Part shown: positions 45,108-55,280 of the stretch, in pieces | Layout: every line of letters begins with the position of its first letter | Position numbering within the stretch: position 1 is the first letter of the stretch | Source: Pseudoxanthomonas gei | GTDB lineage: Bacteria > Pseudomonadota > Gammaproteobacteria > Xanthomonadales > Xanthomonadaceae | Reading direction: 5' to 3' | Assembly (NCBI RefSeq): GCF_010119615.1 | Contig: NZ_QOVG01000009.1 | Location: 1-64,000, forward strand | Length of the DNA stretch: 64,000 bases | Position numbers and translations under genes: made by a program | Notes under the pieces: model-generated | What the model was told of the DNA's origin: nothing | Database searches by the model: none | Seen by the model: only the letters and a program-made list of their open reading frames with translations

Positions 45108-46997
45108 ATGACCACCTGGTCCCTCGACCAAGCCCGCAAGACCTATTCCATCCCGCATTGGGCGGAAGGGTATTTCGACGTGGATGCGGCCGGACACGTG
45201 GTGGTCAGTCCGCAGGGTCCGGCAGGCCCTTCGATCTCGCTTCCGGAGGTGGTCGACAGCGCGCGTGCCAATGGCGCGCGCATGCCGCTGCTGGTGCGCT
45301 TCCCGGACATCCTCGGCGACCGCCTGGGCAAGCTGCAGTCGGCCTTCGGCCAGGCCATGCAGGAATGGGAATATGCCGGCGGCTACACGGCGGTGTATCC
45401 GATCAAGGTCAACCAGCATCGCGGCGTGGCCGGCACGCTGGCTTCGCACAGCGGCGAGGGCTTCGGCCTGGAAGCCGGCAGCAAGCCGGAACTGATGGCG
45501 GTGCTGGCTCTGTCGCGGCCCGGCGGGCTGATCGTGTGCAACGGCTACAAGGACCGCGAATACATCCGCCTGGCCCTGATCGGCCGCAAGCTGGGCCTGC
45601 AGACCTTCATCGTCATCGAGAAACCGTCCGAGCTGGCGCTGGTGATCGAGGAAGCCAAAGCGCTGGACGTGAAGCCCGGCCTGGGCGTGCGCATGCGCCT
45701 GGCCTCGCTGGGTGCCGGCAAGTGGCAGAACAGCGGCGGCGACAAGGCCAAGTTCGGGCTTTCCCCGCGCCAGGTGCTGGACCTGTGGAAACAGCTGCGC
45801 GACAACGGCCTGCAGGATTGCCTGGGCCTGCTGCATTTCCACATGGGTTCGCAGATTTCCAACGTGCGCGACATCGCCAACGGCATGCGCGAGGCCACGC
45901 GCTATTTCGTCGAACTGTCCAAGCTGGGCGCGAACATCAGCCATGTCGATGTCGGCGGCGGCCTGGGCATCGACTACGAAGGCACCCGTTCGCGCAGCTA
46001 CTGCTCGATCAACTACGGCCTGAACCAGTACGCGAGCAACATCGTGCAGCCGCTGGCCGAGGCCTGCGAGGAACACAAGCTGACCCCGCCGCGCATCGTC
46101 ACCGAATGCGGCCGCGCGATGACCGCCCACCACGCGGTGCTGATCGCCAATGTGTCCGAAGTGGAGCAGGCGCCGGAAGGACGGGTGCCGCCCTCGCATG
46201 CGGACGAGCCCGCGGTGATCCGGCACCTGCGCGAGATCCACGACGAACTGGATTCACGCCCGGCGGTGGAACTTTTCCACGATGCCCAGCACCACCACAG
46301 CGAGGGTCTGTCGCTGTACGCGCTGGGCCAGATCGACCTGACCCACCGCGCGCGCATCGACGACCTGTTCTATGCCATCGCCCACGCGGTACGCGCGCGC
46401 CTGAGCAGCGACGAGCGCAACCACCGCGACCTGCTGGACGAATTGAACGAGCGCCTGGTCGACAAGTATTTCGTCAATTTCAGCGTGTTCGAATCGATTC
46501 CCGACGTGTGGGCCATCGACCAGGTGTTCCCGATCCTGCCGATCGAGCGCCTGGACGAGGCGCCACTGCGCCGCGGCGTCATCTGCGACATGACCTGCGA
46601 TTCGGACGGCATGGTCAAGACCTACGTGGAGAACGAAGGGCTGGATTCCTCGCTGCCGCTGCATTCGCTGAACCACGGCGAGAGTTACCGCCTGGGCTTC
46701 TTCCTGGTCGGCGCCTACCAGGAGATCCTCGGCGATATCCACAACCTGTTCGGCGACACCGACACGGTGGAAGTGAAGCGCGATGGCGACGGCTTCAGCA
46801 TCAGCCAGCAGCGCAGTGGCGATACCACCGACGTGATGCTGGATTACGTGGGCTATGCGCTGGCCGATCTGCGGGCGGCCTATGCCGAGCGGGTGGCGAA
46901 GGCGGGGTTGCCGGCGGAAGAATCCAAGGCGCTTGCCGATGCGCTGGAAGCGGGGTTGACCGGGTATACCTACTTGTCCGACGAGCCGCTGAGCTGA
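45108..46997 (+). CDS. speA: Biosynthetic arginine decarboxylase
   Basis: 629-residue PLP enzyme converting arginine to agmatine, first step toward putrescine. PLP-lysine in YPIKVNQHR (about residue 103), HVGSQI-like HFHMGSQISNVRDIA, glycine loop DVGGGLGIDYEG, and the C-terminal catalytic CDMTCDSDG. Length matches SpeA. Divergent partner of speE. Confidence 0.96.
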   Translation: MTTWSLDQARKTYSIPHWAEGYFDVDAAGHVVVSPQGPAGPSISLPEVVDSARANGARMPLLVRFPDILGDRLGKLQSAFGQAMQEWEYAGGYTAVYPIKVNQHRGVAGTLASHSGEGFGLEAGSKPELMAVLALSRPGGLIVCNGYKDREYIRLALIGRKLGLQTFIVIEKPSELALVIEEAKALDVKPGLGVRMRLASLGAGKWQNSGGDKAKFGLSPRQVLDLWKQLRDNGLQDCLGLLHFHMGSQISNVRDIANGMREATRYFVELSKLGANISHVDVGGGLGIDYEGTRSRSYCSINYGLNQYASNIVQPLAEACEEHKLTPPRIVTECGRAMTAHHAVLIANVSEVEQAPEGRVPPSHADEPAVIRHLREIHDELDSRPAVELFHDAQHHHSEGLSLYALGQIDLTHRARIDDLFYAIAHAVRARLSSDERNHRDLLDELNERLVDKYFVNFSVFESIPDVWAIDQVFPILPIERLDEAPLRRGVICDMTCDSDGMVKTYVENEGLDSSLPLHSLNHGESYRLGFFLVGAYQEILGDIHNLFGDTDTVEVKRDGDGFSISQQRSGDTTDVMLDYVGYALADLRAAYAERVAKAGLPAEESKALADALEAGLTGYTYLSDEPLS

Positions 46998-47003
46998 AAT
47001 TGC

Positions 47004-47193
47004 GGCCCCCTCCCTTGCGAAGCAGGGGAGCTCGAAGCCGCTTCAAGCGGCTGAGGGGGAGGGGTTGCTGTTGATCTTGCCCTTGCTGTTCTTCCCATAA
47101 CTCGTGCAGAGCACCCCCTCCCAACCCCGGATCAAGTCCGGGGCAGGCTCTCCCCCTACCCGCTGTGCGGGCAAGGGGAGGGGCCAGAGCCTG
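47004..47193. repeat. Two imperfect inverted repeats of the CCCCTCCC type
   Basis: 47004-47072: GCCCCCTCCC ... GGGGGAGGGG with an inner GAAGCCGCTTCAAGCGGCT hairpin. 47106-47193: CACCCCCTCCC ... GGGGAGGGGCC with inner GGATCAAGTCCGGGGC. Both could fold into long hairpins; they fill most of the 255-bp gap between speA and the acyltransferase gene. No gene seen here. Confidence 0.55.
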
Positions 47194-47252
47194 GCTGCCT
47201 GCGCATACGAACTAGCCTCGTCTCTACTTTTCCTGCAAAAAATCCCACCCAC

Positions 47253-48377
47253 GTGAAATACCCCGCCCTGGACCTCCTGCGTGCCATCGCCATCGTCTGG
47301 GTGATGCTGTTCCATTCCTTCCTCGTCGGCGGCCTGGGCGAGGACTACGGCTGGCTGTCGCGTTACGGATGGATGGGCGTGGACCTGTTCTTCGTGCTCA
47401 GCGGCTTCCTGATCGGCACCCAGGTGCTGGCGGCGCTCGTGCGGGACGGGCGCTTGTCGTTCCGGGATTTCTACCTCAAGCGCGCGTTCCGCATCCTGCC
47501 CGCGTTCTGGGTGGTGCTGGCGCTGTACCTGGCGTTCCCGGTGTTGCGCGAAGCGCCGGGGCTGGAGCCGTGGTGGAAGTTCGCCACGTTCACTTTGAAC
47601 CTGTCGATCGACTACGCCAGCAACGCCGCGTTCTCGCACGCCTGGTCGCTGTGCGTCGAAGAACATTTCTACCTGGTGTTCCCGGTGCTGGCCTGGGCGA
47701 TGCTGCGAAAACCGTCGCCAGCGAAATTCATGAGCCTGTGCCTGTTGCTGGTGCTGGCCGGAATCGCACTGCGCAGTGCGGTCTGGCTGCACGACACCGC
47801 CCTGGCGGAAAACGGCGGCATGCAGCGCAACTGGTTTGTCGAGGACCTCTACTACCCGACGTGGGCGCGCCTGGACGGCCTGCTGGCCGGCGTAGTGCTG
47901 GCCACGGTGAAGGTATTCCGGCCGCAGCTCTGGGAGCGCGTGCAGGCGCGGGCCAACGCGGCGCTGTTGCTCGGCCTGCTAGTGGTGGCTGCGGCGATGT
48001 GGCTGTTCAAGGAACGCACCGGCTTGATTGGCAATGCGATCGGCTGGCCGGTGCTGTCGCTGGGGCTGGCCTTGCTGGTGTTCGCCGGTGCCGGCCACCG
48101 CAGCGTGATCGCGCGTGGGCGCGTGCCGGGAGCGACTTGGCTGGCCACAATTTCCTACAGTCTGTACCTGGTGCACAAGGCCGCGTTCCATGTGGTCCAG
48201 GCGCAATGGGGCGATGTATTGGAGGGAGTGGGGCTACTGGCGTTCTGCGCCTATGCTGCGGCGGCTGTCGTGGCCGGCGCGGCATTGCATTACGCTGTGG
48301 AGCGGCCGTTCCTGCGCCTGCGCCCACGCATGCCGGTGTCGAGGCGCGCAGCGGAAGCACAGGCGTCCGCCAGCTGA
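47253..48377 (+). CDS. Acyltransferase family 3 membrane protein
   Basis: 374 residues with about ten TM helices. Acyltransferase_3 (OafA/YrhL-like) hallmarks: LDLLRAIAIVWVMLFH near the start (catalytic His), GVDLFFVLSGFLIG, FYLKRAFRILPAFW and SLCVEEHFYLVFP. Such proteins O-acetylate surface or envelope glycans; the substrate is unknown. Starts at GTG (KYPALDLL) because no ATG precedes the conserved block. Ends near the convergent SDR gene. Confidence 0.9.
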   Translation: MKYPALDLLRAIAIVWVMLFHSFLVGGLGEDYGWLSRYGWMGVDLFFVLSGFLIGTQVLAALVRDGRLSFRDFYLKRAFRILPAFWVVLALYLAFPVLREAPGLEPWWKFATFTLNLSIDYASNAAFSHAWSLCVEEHFYLVFPVLAWAMLRKPSPAKFMSLCLLLVLAGIALRSAVWLHDTALAENGGMQRNWFVEDLYYPTWARLDGLLAGVVLATVKVFRPQLWERVQARANAALLLGLLVVAAAMWLFKERTGLIGNAIGWPVLSLGLALLVFAGAGHRSVIARGRVPGATWLATISYSLYLVHKAAFHVVQAQWGDVLEGVGLLAFCAYAAAAVVAGAALHYAVERPFLRLRPRMPVSRRAAEAQASAS

Positions 48378-48384
48378 CCCGCGC

Positions 48385-49771
<1,387 letters not shown>

Positions 49772-49790
49772 CAGCAGTCGCCCCCGGCGA

Positions 49791-50204
49791 TCAGGCCGTG
49801 CGCGCCGCGCGCTGCATGCGCAGCCACGCACCCACGGCCGCGCCTGCGCAGGCGGCCAGCATCGACAGCGCGATCTGCAGGCCGTTGTAGGAAAGGATGT
49901 GCGCGAGCGCGTTGGGCTGTGCAGGGTTGGCCATCTGCAGCAGCACCAGCACGATGCCCAGCCACAGCAAAACCATCAGCCCCAATGCCACCGCGATGAA
50001 GTGCTTGCCGGCAATGCCGCCGCCCACGCACATCGCAATGGCGGTAACCAGCAGGCTGAGTGGATTGGTGCGACTGTTGTCCGCAGCCGACAACAGTCCG
50101 CCGGCTCCGGCGGCCAGGCTGCCCAGGAAACCGAGCAGCCACATCACCGCGATCGCCGCCGCCGAGGCGACCAGCAGGCGGCCGACGGGCGACAACGGCT
50201 TCAT
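49791..50204 (-). CDS. Small integral membrane protein
   Basis: 137 residues, four predicted TM helices (about 7-30, 50-72, 72-92, 108-127), Gly/Ala-rich, ending Arg-rich. Its start overlaps the stop of the SPOR protein gene by 4 nt, so it is translationally coupled to the argS-SPOR unit. No family recognised. Confidence 0.72.
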   Translation of the reverse strand: MKPLSPVGRLLVASAAAIAVMWLLGFLGSLAAGAGGLLSAADNSRTNPLSLLVTAIAMCVGGGIAGKHFIAVALGLMVLLWLGIVLVLLQMANPAQPNALAHILSYNGLQIALSMLAACAGAAVGAWLRMQRAARTA

Positions 50205-50995
50205 TGGGCCTTGATCGCCATGGCCGGCAAGCCGCCACTGGAAAGCTTCTGCTTGGCTTCGGCCAGCTCGCTCGCGGTGCCGTACGGACCCATGCGCACG
50301 CGATACACGGTCTTGCCGCCGATCTGCGCCGACTCTACCCGTGCCGACAACCCCAGCAGGGCGATCTTGGCCTTGGTCGATTCGGCATCGCCGGAAGCGC
50401 CGAACGCGCCGGCCTGCAGGATGTAACGCGCATCACTGCCGGTGCTGGCGACGACCGCCGCCGGCTTGCTGGCCGCGACCGTTGCCGCCGGCGCGGTGGC
50501 CGTGGTCGCGACCGTCGCTGCACTGGTGGGTTTGGCCGTCGTTTCCGCAATCGGCACCGGCTCACCGGCGGCAGGGGTCGCGGCCGCTGCGGCCGCCGCC
50601 TTCTGCGCGCGCGCTTCGCGGGCCTGCTCCTCGCGCGCACTGGCGGCGAGTTCGGCGTCGGACATCTGCACTTCCTTGCCGGGCAGCAGGGTGTAGAAGT
50701 CGTACTGGGTTTCCTTGGCCGCCGCTTCCTCGGCCTTGGCGTCGGGCTGGGAAGTGGCGGTGGAGGTCTCGGGCGCAGCTTCGTCGAAATTACCGTCCGC
50801 ATCGGCCACCTGTGCCGGCCGCGCATCCGGATTGGGCTGTGGACGGAAGAAGCCGTCGCCGTCCTTCTTGATCAGGCCGGGCACGATGAAGAACGCGGCC
50901 GCGCCCAGCACCAGTCCTGCGATCAGCCATACCCAGCCGGGCGTGCCGTTGCCCGTATTGCGTCGTGCCTGGGTCTTGTTGCGTCGTGCCGCCAT
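50201..50995 (-). CDS. SPOR-domain cell-division protein, FtsN-like
   Basis: 264 residues: short basic cytoplasmic N-terminus (MAARRNKTQARRN), one TM helix (about 20-40, GWVWLIAGLVLGAAAFFIV), a long Ala/Thr/Pro-rich periplasmic linker and a C-terminal SPOR domain (RYILQAGAFGASGDAESTKAKIALLG ... VYRVRMGPYG) that binds denuded septal peptidoglycan. The layout and position after argS are those of FtsN in many gamma-proteobacteria. Confidence 0.88.
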   Translation of the reverse strand: MAARRNKTQARRNTGNGTPGWVWLIAGLVLGAAAFFIVPGLIKKDGDGFFRPQPNPDARPAQVADADGNFDEAAPETSTATSQPDAKAEEAAAKETQYDFYTLLPGKEVQMSDAELAASAREEQAREARAQKAAAAAAATPAAGEPVPIAETTAKPTSAATVATTATAPAATVAASKPAAVVASTGSDARYILQAGAFGASGDAESTKAKIALLGLSARVESAQIGGKTVYRVRMGPYGTASELAEAKQKLSSGGLPAMAIKAQ

Positions 50996-51023
50996 CCCGC
51001 TGATCTCCGATTACTGCTTGCAA

Positions 51024-52712
51024 CTACATTTTTTCAGGGGCGCTGACGCCCAGCAATTCCAGTCCGTTGGCCAGCACCTGGCGCGCTGCGCAGGCCAGGG
51101 CCAGGCGCGCATCGCGCGTATCGGGGTCTTCCACCAATACCGGCGTGGCGTGGTACCAAGTGTGGAAAGCATAGGCCAGTTCACGCAGGTATTGCGCGAT
51201 GAGGTGTGGTTCCAGCAACTGCCCGGCGTTCTCCACCACTTCCGGAAAACGCGACAGCTCGACCATCAGCATCAGCGAGGTCTCGTCACCCAGCGCGGCC
51301 AGGTGCGCCAGGCCGTTGCCCTGGTCGTAGGCATAGCCCTTCTCCCCCGCCTGGCGCAGCAGGCTGCAGACGCGTGCGTGGGCGTACTGGACGTAGAACA
51401 CCGGGTTGTCGTTGCTCTGCTGGCGGGCCAGGTCGATATCGAAGGTCAGCTGCGAATCGGGCTTGCGCGCGATCAGGAACCAGCGCGTGGCATCGCGGCC
51501 GGCTTCCTCGATCAGGTCGCGCAGGGTGAAGTAACTGCCGGCGCGCTTGGACAGCTTCACTTCCTCGCCGCCGCGCATCACCGTGACCATCTGGTGCAGC
51601 ACATACTCGGGCCAGCCCTTGGGAATGCCCACGTCGAGTGCCTGCAGGCCTGCCCTGACCCTGGCCAGGGAGCCGTGATGGTCGGCGCCCAGCTCGGTGA
51701 TGGCGCGGCCGTAGCCGCGTTGCCATTTGGACAGGTGGTAGGCCACGTCGGGCAGGAAATAGGTGAAGGTGCCGTCGGACTTGCGCATGACGCGGTCCTT
51801 GTCATCACCGAAATCGGTGGTGCGCAGCCACAGTGCGCCGCCTTCCTCGTAGGTATGGCCGGTCGCGTTGAGTCGCTCGACCGTTTCGGCGACCTTGCCG
51901 TCCTCGTACAGCGAGCTTTCCAGGAAATAGGTGTCGAAGGAGACATCGAACGCGGCCAGGTCCCCGTTCTGCTCGCGGCGCAGCGCAGCTACCGCGAAAC
52001 GGCGGATCGCATCGCGGTTGTCGGCATCGCCGGCGCCGGTGACGGCGTGTCCGTCGGACTCGACGGTCTCGCCTTTCAGGTAGGCGTCGGCGACATCCTG
52101 GATGTAGTCACCGCGATAACCGGCCTCGGGCCAGCCGGCGTCGTCGGGCTTGAGGCCCCTGGCGCGCGCCTGCACCGACAGGGCGAGGTTTTCGATCTGC
52201 ACTCCGGCATCGTTGTAATAGAACTCGCGGCGGATGTTCCAGCCATTGGCCTGCAGCACGCGGGCGATGCAATCGCCGATCGCCGCCGCGCGGCCATGGC
52301 CGACGTGCAGCGGGCCGGTGGGATTGGCCGAAACATATTCCACGCCGGCCATCTTTCCCTCGCCGGACGTGTTGAGTCCGTAGGCCTGGCCCTGCTGCAG
52401 CGCGGCCGCCACTTCGCGTTGGTAGGCCGCCGGGCTCATGTGGAAATTGATGAAACCGGGTCCGGCGATCTGGACTTTGGCGATGTCGTCGCTGGGCGGC
52501 AGCGCCGCCAGCAGCGCCTGGGCCAGGGCGCGCGGATTGCTGCGGGCCGCCTTCGAAAGCAGCATCGCCGCATTGCTGGCGAAGTCGCCGTGCTCGCGGG
52601 TCTTGGGGCGTTCGACCACGAAATCCGGGGTGGCGGTGTCGGCCGGCAAGGTGCCGGCGCTGCGCAGGGCGTCGATGCCCTGGGTGATCAGGGCGCGGAG
52701 TTGGGATTTCAC
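51024..52712 (-). CDS. argS: Arginyl-tRNA synthetase
   Basis: 562 residues, class Ia. The HIGH-type motif is HVGH in [20 protein letters not shown]; the KMSKS position reads [16 protein letters not shown]-terminal Arg-tRNA additional domain (about 1-110) and the C-terminal DALR anticodon-binding domain ([12 protein letters not shown]) are present. Lies upstream of the SPOR gene with 28 bp between, likely one operon. Confidence 0.96.
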   Translation of the reverse strand: MKSQLRALITQGIDALRSAGTLPADTATPDFVVERPKTREHGDFASNAAMLLSKAARSNPRALAQALLAALPPSDDIAKVQIAGPGFINFHMSPAAYQREVAAALQQGQAYGLNTSGEGKMAGVEYVSANPTGPLHVGHGRAAAIGDCIARVLQANGWNIRREFYYNDAGVQIENLALSVQARARGLKPDDAGWPEAGYRGDYIQDVADAYLKGETVESDGHAVTGAGDADNRDAIRRFAVAALRREQNGDLAAFDVSFDTYFLESSLYEDGKVAETVERLNATGHTYEEGGALWLRTTDFGDDKDRVMRKSDGTFTYFLPDVAYHLSKWQRGYGRAITELGADHHGSLARVRAGLQALDVGIPKGWPEYVLHQMVTVMRGGEEVKLSKRAGSYFTLRDLIEEAGRDATRWFLIARKPDSQLTFDIDLARQQSNDNPVFYVQYAHARVCSLLRQAGEKGYAYDQGNGLAHLAALGDETSLMLMVELSRFPEVVENAGQLLEPHLIAQYLRELAYAFHTWYHATPVLVEDPDTRDARLALACAARQVLANGLELLGVSAPEKM

Positions 52713-52785
52713 GGGGTTCTGCTGCGGGGCGGGTCGGCGATTTTAACCGAGTGGGCCGATCAGGGTGGGCCTGTGGCTGCCGTGT

Positions 52786-53460
52786 TCAGACCCATCCCCT
52801 TGAGGCCAGCGACACCGGCGGCCCGTCGCCCACCACGAAATGGTCCAGCAGGCGCACCTCCACCAGCGCCAGGGCCTGCTTGAGGCGGGCGGTAACCGCG
52901 CGGTCGGCGGCCGAGGGTTCGGCATCACCGGAGGGATGGTTGTGGCCGACGATGACCGCCGCGGCATTCAGCGCCAAAGCCCGCCGCACCACTTCGCGCG
53001 GATGGACCTCGGCGCCGTCGACCGTGCCCTGGAACATTTCCTCGAAGCCCAGCGCGCGGTGGCGGGTGTCCAGGAACAGGGCCGCGAACACTTCGTGGCC
53101 GCGGGACCGCAGGCGCTGGGCGAAATAGCGGCCTGCCGCGGCCGGGTCGGTCAGCACCTCGCCACGCTCCAGGGCAGCGGCCAGGTGGCGGTGGCCCAGT
53201 TCCAGTGCGGCGGCCAGACGGCACGCCCGCGCGGGCCCCAGGCCGGGCAGCCGGGCCAGGCGTGCGGCGTCGTTCTCCAGCAGCGCGCGCAGCGGCCCGT
53301 GCTGGGCCAGCAGTTCGCGCGAGGTCTGCACCGCGTCACGGCCGCGCAGCCCCGAGCCCAGGAAGATCGCCAGCAACTCGGCATCGGACAGCGCGCTGGC
53401 GCCGTGGGCCAGCAGTTTTTCGCGGGGACGTTCGTTGCTGGGCCAATCGCGTATGTGCAT
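52786..53460 (-). CDS. radC: RadC/MPN-domain protein
   Basis: 224 residues. N-terminal helix-hairpin-helix region ([22 protein letters not shown]) and a C-terminal JAMM/MPN metalloprotease-like domain with the [14 protein letters not shown] motif (two His and Asp ligands). The former DNA-repair assignment of RadC is disputed; function unknown. Start [17 protein letters not shown] matches the family; earlier ATGs would add 18 residues. Divergent from coaBC. Confidence 0.93.
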   Translation of the reverse strand: MHIRDWPSNERPREKLLAHGASALSDAELLAIFLGSGLRGRDAVQTSRELLAQHGPLRALLENDAARLARLPGLGPARACRLAAALELGHRHLAAALERGEVLTDPAAAGRYFAQRLRSRGHEVFAALFLDTRHRALGFEEMFQGTVDGAEVHPREVVRRALALNAAAVIVGHNHPSGDAEPSAADRAVTARLKQALALVEVRLLDHFVVGDGPPVSLASRGWV

Positions 53461-53556
53461 AGGACCAGCTTGCCTTGTCTTATTCCCGTTGGGCATCAGC
53501 CGCTGCATAAGCATCGGGTAAGCTGAGTGCCTGTACTGGGATAGGAATTGCCCGAC

Positions 53557-54786
53557 GTGGCAAAAGAATCAGCAAGCCACCTGAAAGGCCAGCACGTGCT
53601 GCTGTGCGTCGGCGGCGGCATAGCCGCCTACAAGTCGCTGGAACTGGTGCGGCGCCTGCGCGACGCCGGCGCCGAGGTGCAGGTGGCAATGACCGCCGGG
53701 GCCCAGCAGTTCGTCACCCCGCTCAGCTTCCAGGCCCTGTCGGGCCATCCGGCCCGGACCACGTTGTGGGACAGCGCCGCCGAAGCCTCGATGGGGCATA
53801 TCGAGCTGGCGCGCTGGGCCGACCGCATCGTGATCGCACCGGCGACGGCCGACCTGCTGGCCAAGCTGGCGCATGGCTTCGCCGACGACCTGGTGAGCAC
53901 CTTGTGCCTGGCGACTACCGCGCCGATCACCGTGGCCCCGGCCATGAACCACCGCATGTGGCTGCATCCGGCCACCCAGGCCAACCTGGCTACGTTGCGC
54001 GCGCGCAACGTGCAGGTAATCGGCCCCGAGGACGGCCCGCTGGCCGAAGGCGAATCGGGCCCCGGACGGCTGAGCGAGCCGGAGGCGATCGTGGCCTCGC
54101 TCGCCCCGGTCGCAGAGGCGCTGCCGACCACGACACCCGGGGCGCTGCATGGACTGAAGGTAGTCGTCAGCGCGGGTCCCACCTATGAAGACCTGGATCC
54201 GGTGCGCTACCTGGGCAACCGCAGCAGCGGCAAGATGGGCTTCGCGGTCGCCGACAGTGCGCGCCGGCGCGGTGCCGAAGTGGTGCTGGTGTCCGGGCCG
54301 GTGCACCTGCCGACACCGGCGGGCGTGACCCGCGTGGATGTGCGCTCGGCCGCGCAGATGCGCGAGGCGGTGTTTGCCGCCTTCCCGGCCGACATCTATA
54401 TAGGCGCCGCCGCGGTGGCCGATTACACGCCGCGTGCGCCGGCCACCAACAAGATCAAGAAGTCGAACGAGTCGCTGGCGCTGGACCTGGTGCGCACGCC
54501 CGACATCCTGTCCGAAGTCGCCGCGCAGACGCAGGGCCTGAAGCTGGTGGTCGGCTTTGCCGCCGAAACCGAGAACGTCGCCGGCTACGCGCGCGGCAAG
54601 CTGGTGGCCAAACACCTGGACCTGATCGTGGCCAATCGCGTCGGCGTGGCCGATGGCGGCTTCGAAAGCGACCAGAACGCCATGACCGCCTACTGGCAGG
54701 AGGGCGAACGCGTCTTCACCCCGGGTGCCAAGACCCGCCTGGCAGACGAATTGATCGACCTGATCGTGGAGCGCCTGGACGCATGA
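53557..54786 (+). CDS. coaBC: Bifunctional phosphopantothenoylcysteine decarboxylase/phosphopantothenate-cysteine ligase
   Basis: 409 residues. CoaC half (about 1-185): [14 protein letters not shown], flavin-binding [18 protein letters not shown]. CoaB half: [35 protein letters not shown] and KIKKS. Two steps of coenzyme A synthesis. Starts at GTG ([11 protein letters not shown]) because AGGA sits 10 nt upstream; a TTG at 53548 is too close to that Shine-Dalgarno. Overlaps dut by 4 nt (ATGA), as in many bacteria. Confidence 0.95.
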   Translation: MAKESASHLKGQHVLLCVGGGIAAYKSLELVRRLRDAGAEVQVAMTAGAQQFVTPLSFQALSGHPARTTLWDSAAEASMGHIELARWADRIVIAPATADLLAKLAHGFADDLVSTLCLATTAPITVAPAMNHRMWLHPATQANLATLRARNVQVIGPEDGPLAEGESGPGRLSEPEAIVASLAPVAEALPTTTPGALHGLKVVVSAGPTYEDLDPVRYLGNRSSGKMGFAVADSARRRGAEVVLVSGPVHLPTPAGVTRVDVRSAAQMREAVFAAFPADIYIGAAAVADYTPRAPATNKIKKSNESLALDLVRTPDILSEVAAQTQGLKLVVGFAAETENVAGYARGKLVAKHLDLIVANRVGVADGGFESDQNAMTAYWQEGERVFTPGAKTRLADELIDLIVERLDA

Positions 54787-55265
54787 GCAACGCCACCCGA
54801 CCTGCGGCCGTCCAGTCCATCGAAGTGAAGTTGCTGGACCCGCGCTTCGGCGATGACTGGCCGTTGCCGGCCTACGCCACCGAAGCCAGCGCGGGCATGG
54901 ACCTGCGCGCCGCCATCGAGGCGCCGCTGCTGCTGGGGCCGGGCGATACCGCGCTGCTACCCAGTGGAATCTCCATCCATCTTGCCGATCCGCACCTGTG
55001 CGCAGTGGTGCTGCCACGTTCGGGCCTGGGTCATCGCCATGGCATCGTGCTGGGCAACGGCACCGGCCTGATCGACGCCGATTACCAGGGGCCCTTGCTG
55101 ATCAGCGTGTGGAACCGCAGTCCCGAGCCTTTCACCATCCAGCCGGGCGATCGCATTGCCCAGCTGGTTGTGCTGCCGATCACGCGGGTAAGCTTGCAGG
55201 TAGTGGATACTTTTGCGGACAGCGCGCGTGGCGAAGGGGGCTTCGGCCACACAGGCGTCCGCTGA
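54783..55265 (+). CDS. dut: dUTP diphosphatase
   Basis: 160-residue trimeric dUTPase that supplies dUMP and limits uracil incorporation into DNA. Motifs in order: AGMDLRA (I), [10 protein letters not shown] (II), [11 protein letters not shown] (III), [10 protein letters not shown] (IV) and GEGGFGHTG (V). Begins in the coaBC stop overlap and ends 15 nt before algC. Confidence 0.95.
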   Translation: MSNATRPAAVQSIEVKLLDPRFGDDWPLPAYATEASAGMDLRAAIEAPLLLGPGDTALLPSGISIHLADPHLCAVVLPRSGLGHRHGIVLGNGTGLIDADYQGPLLISVWNRSPEPFTIQPGDRIAQLVVLPITRVSLQVVDTFADSARGEGGFGHTGVR

Positions 55266-55280
55266 ACAGGGCGATCAATC

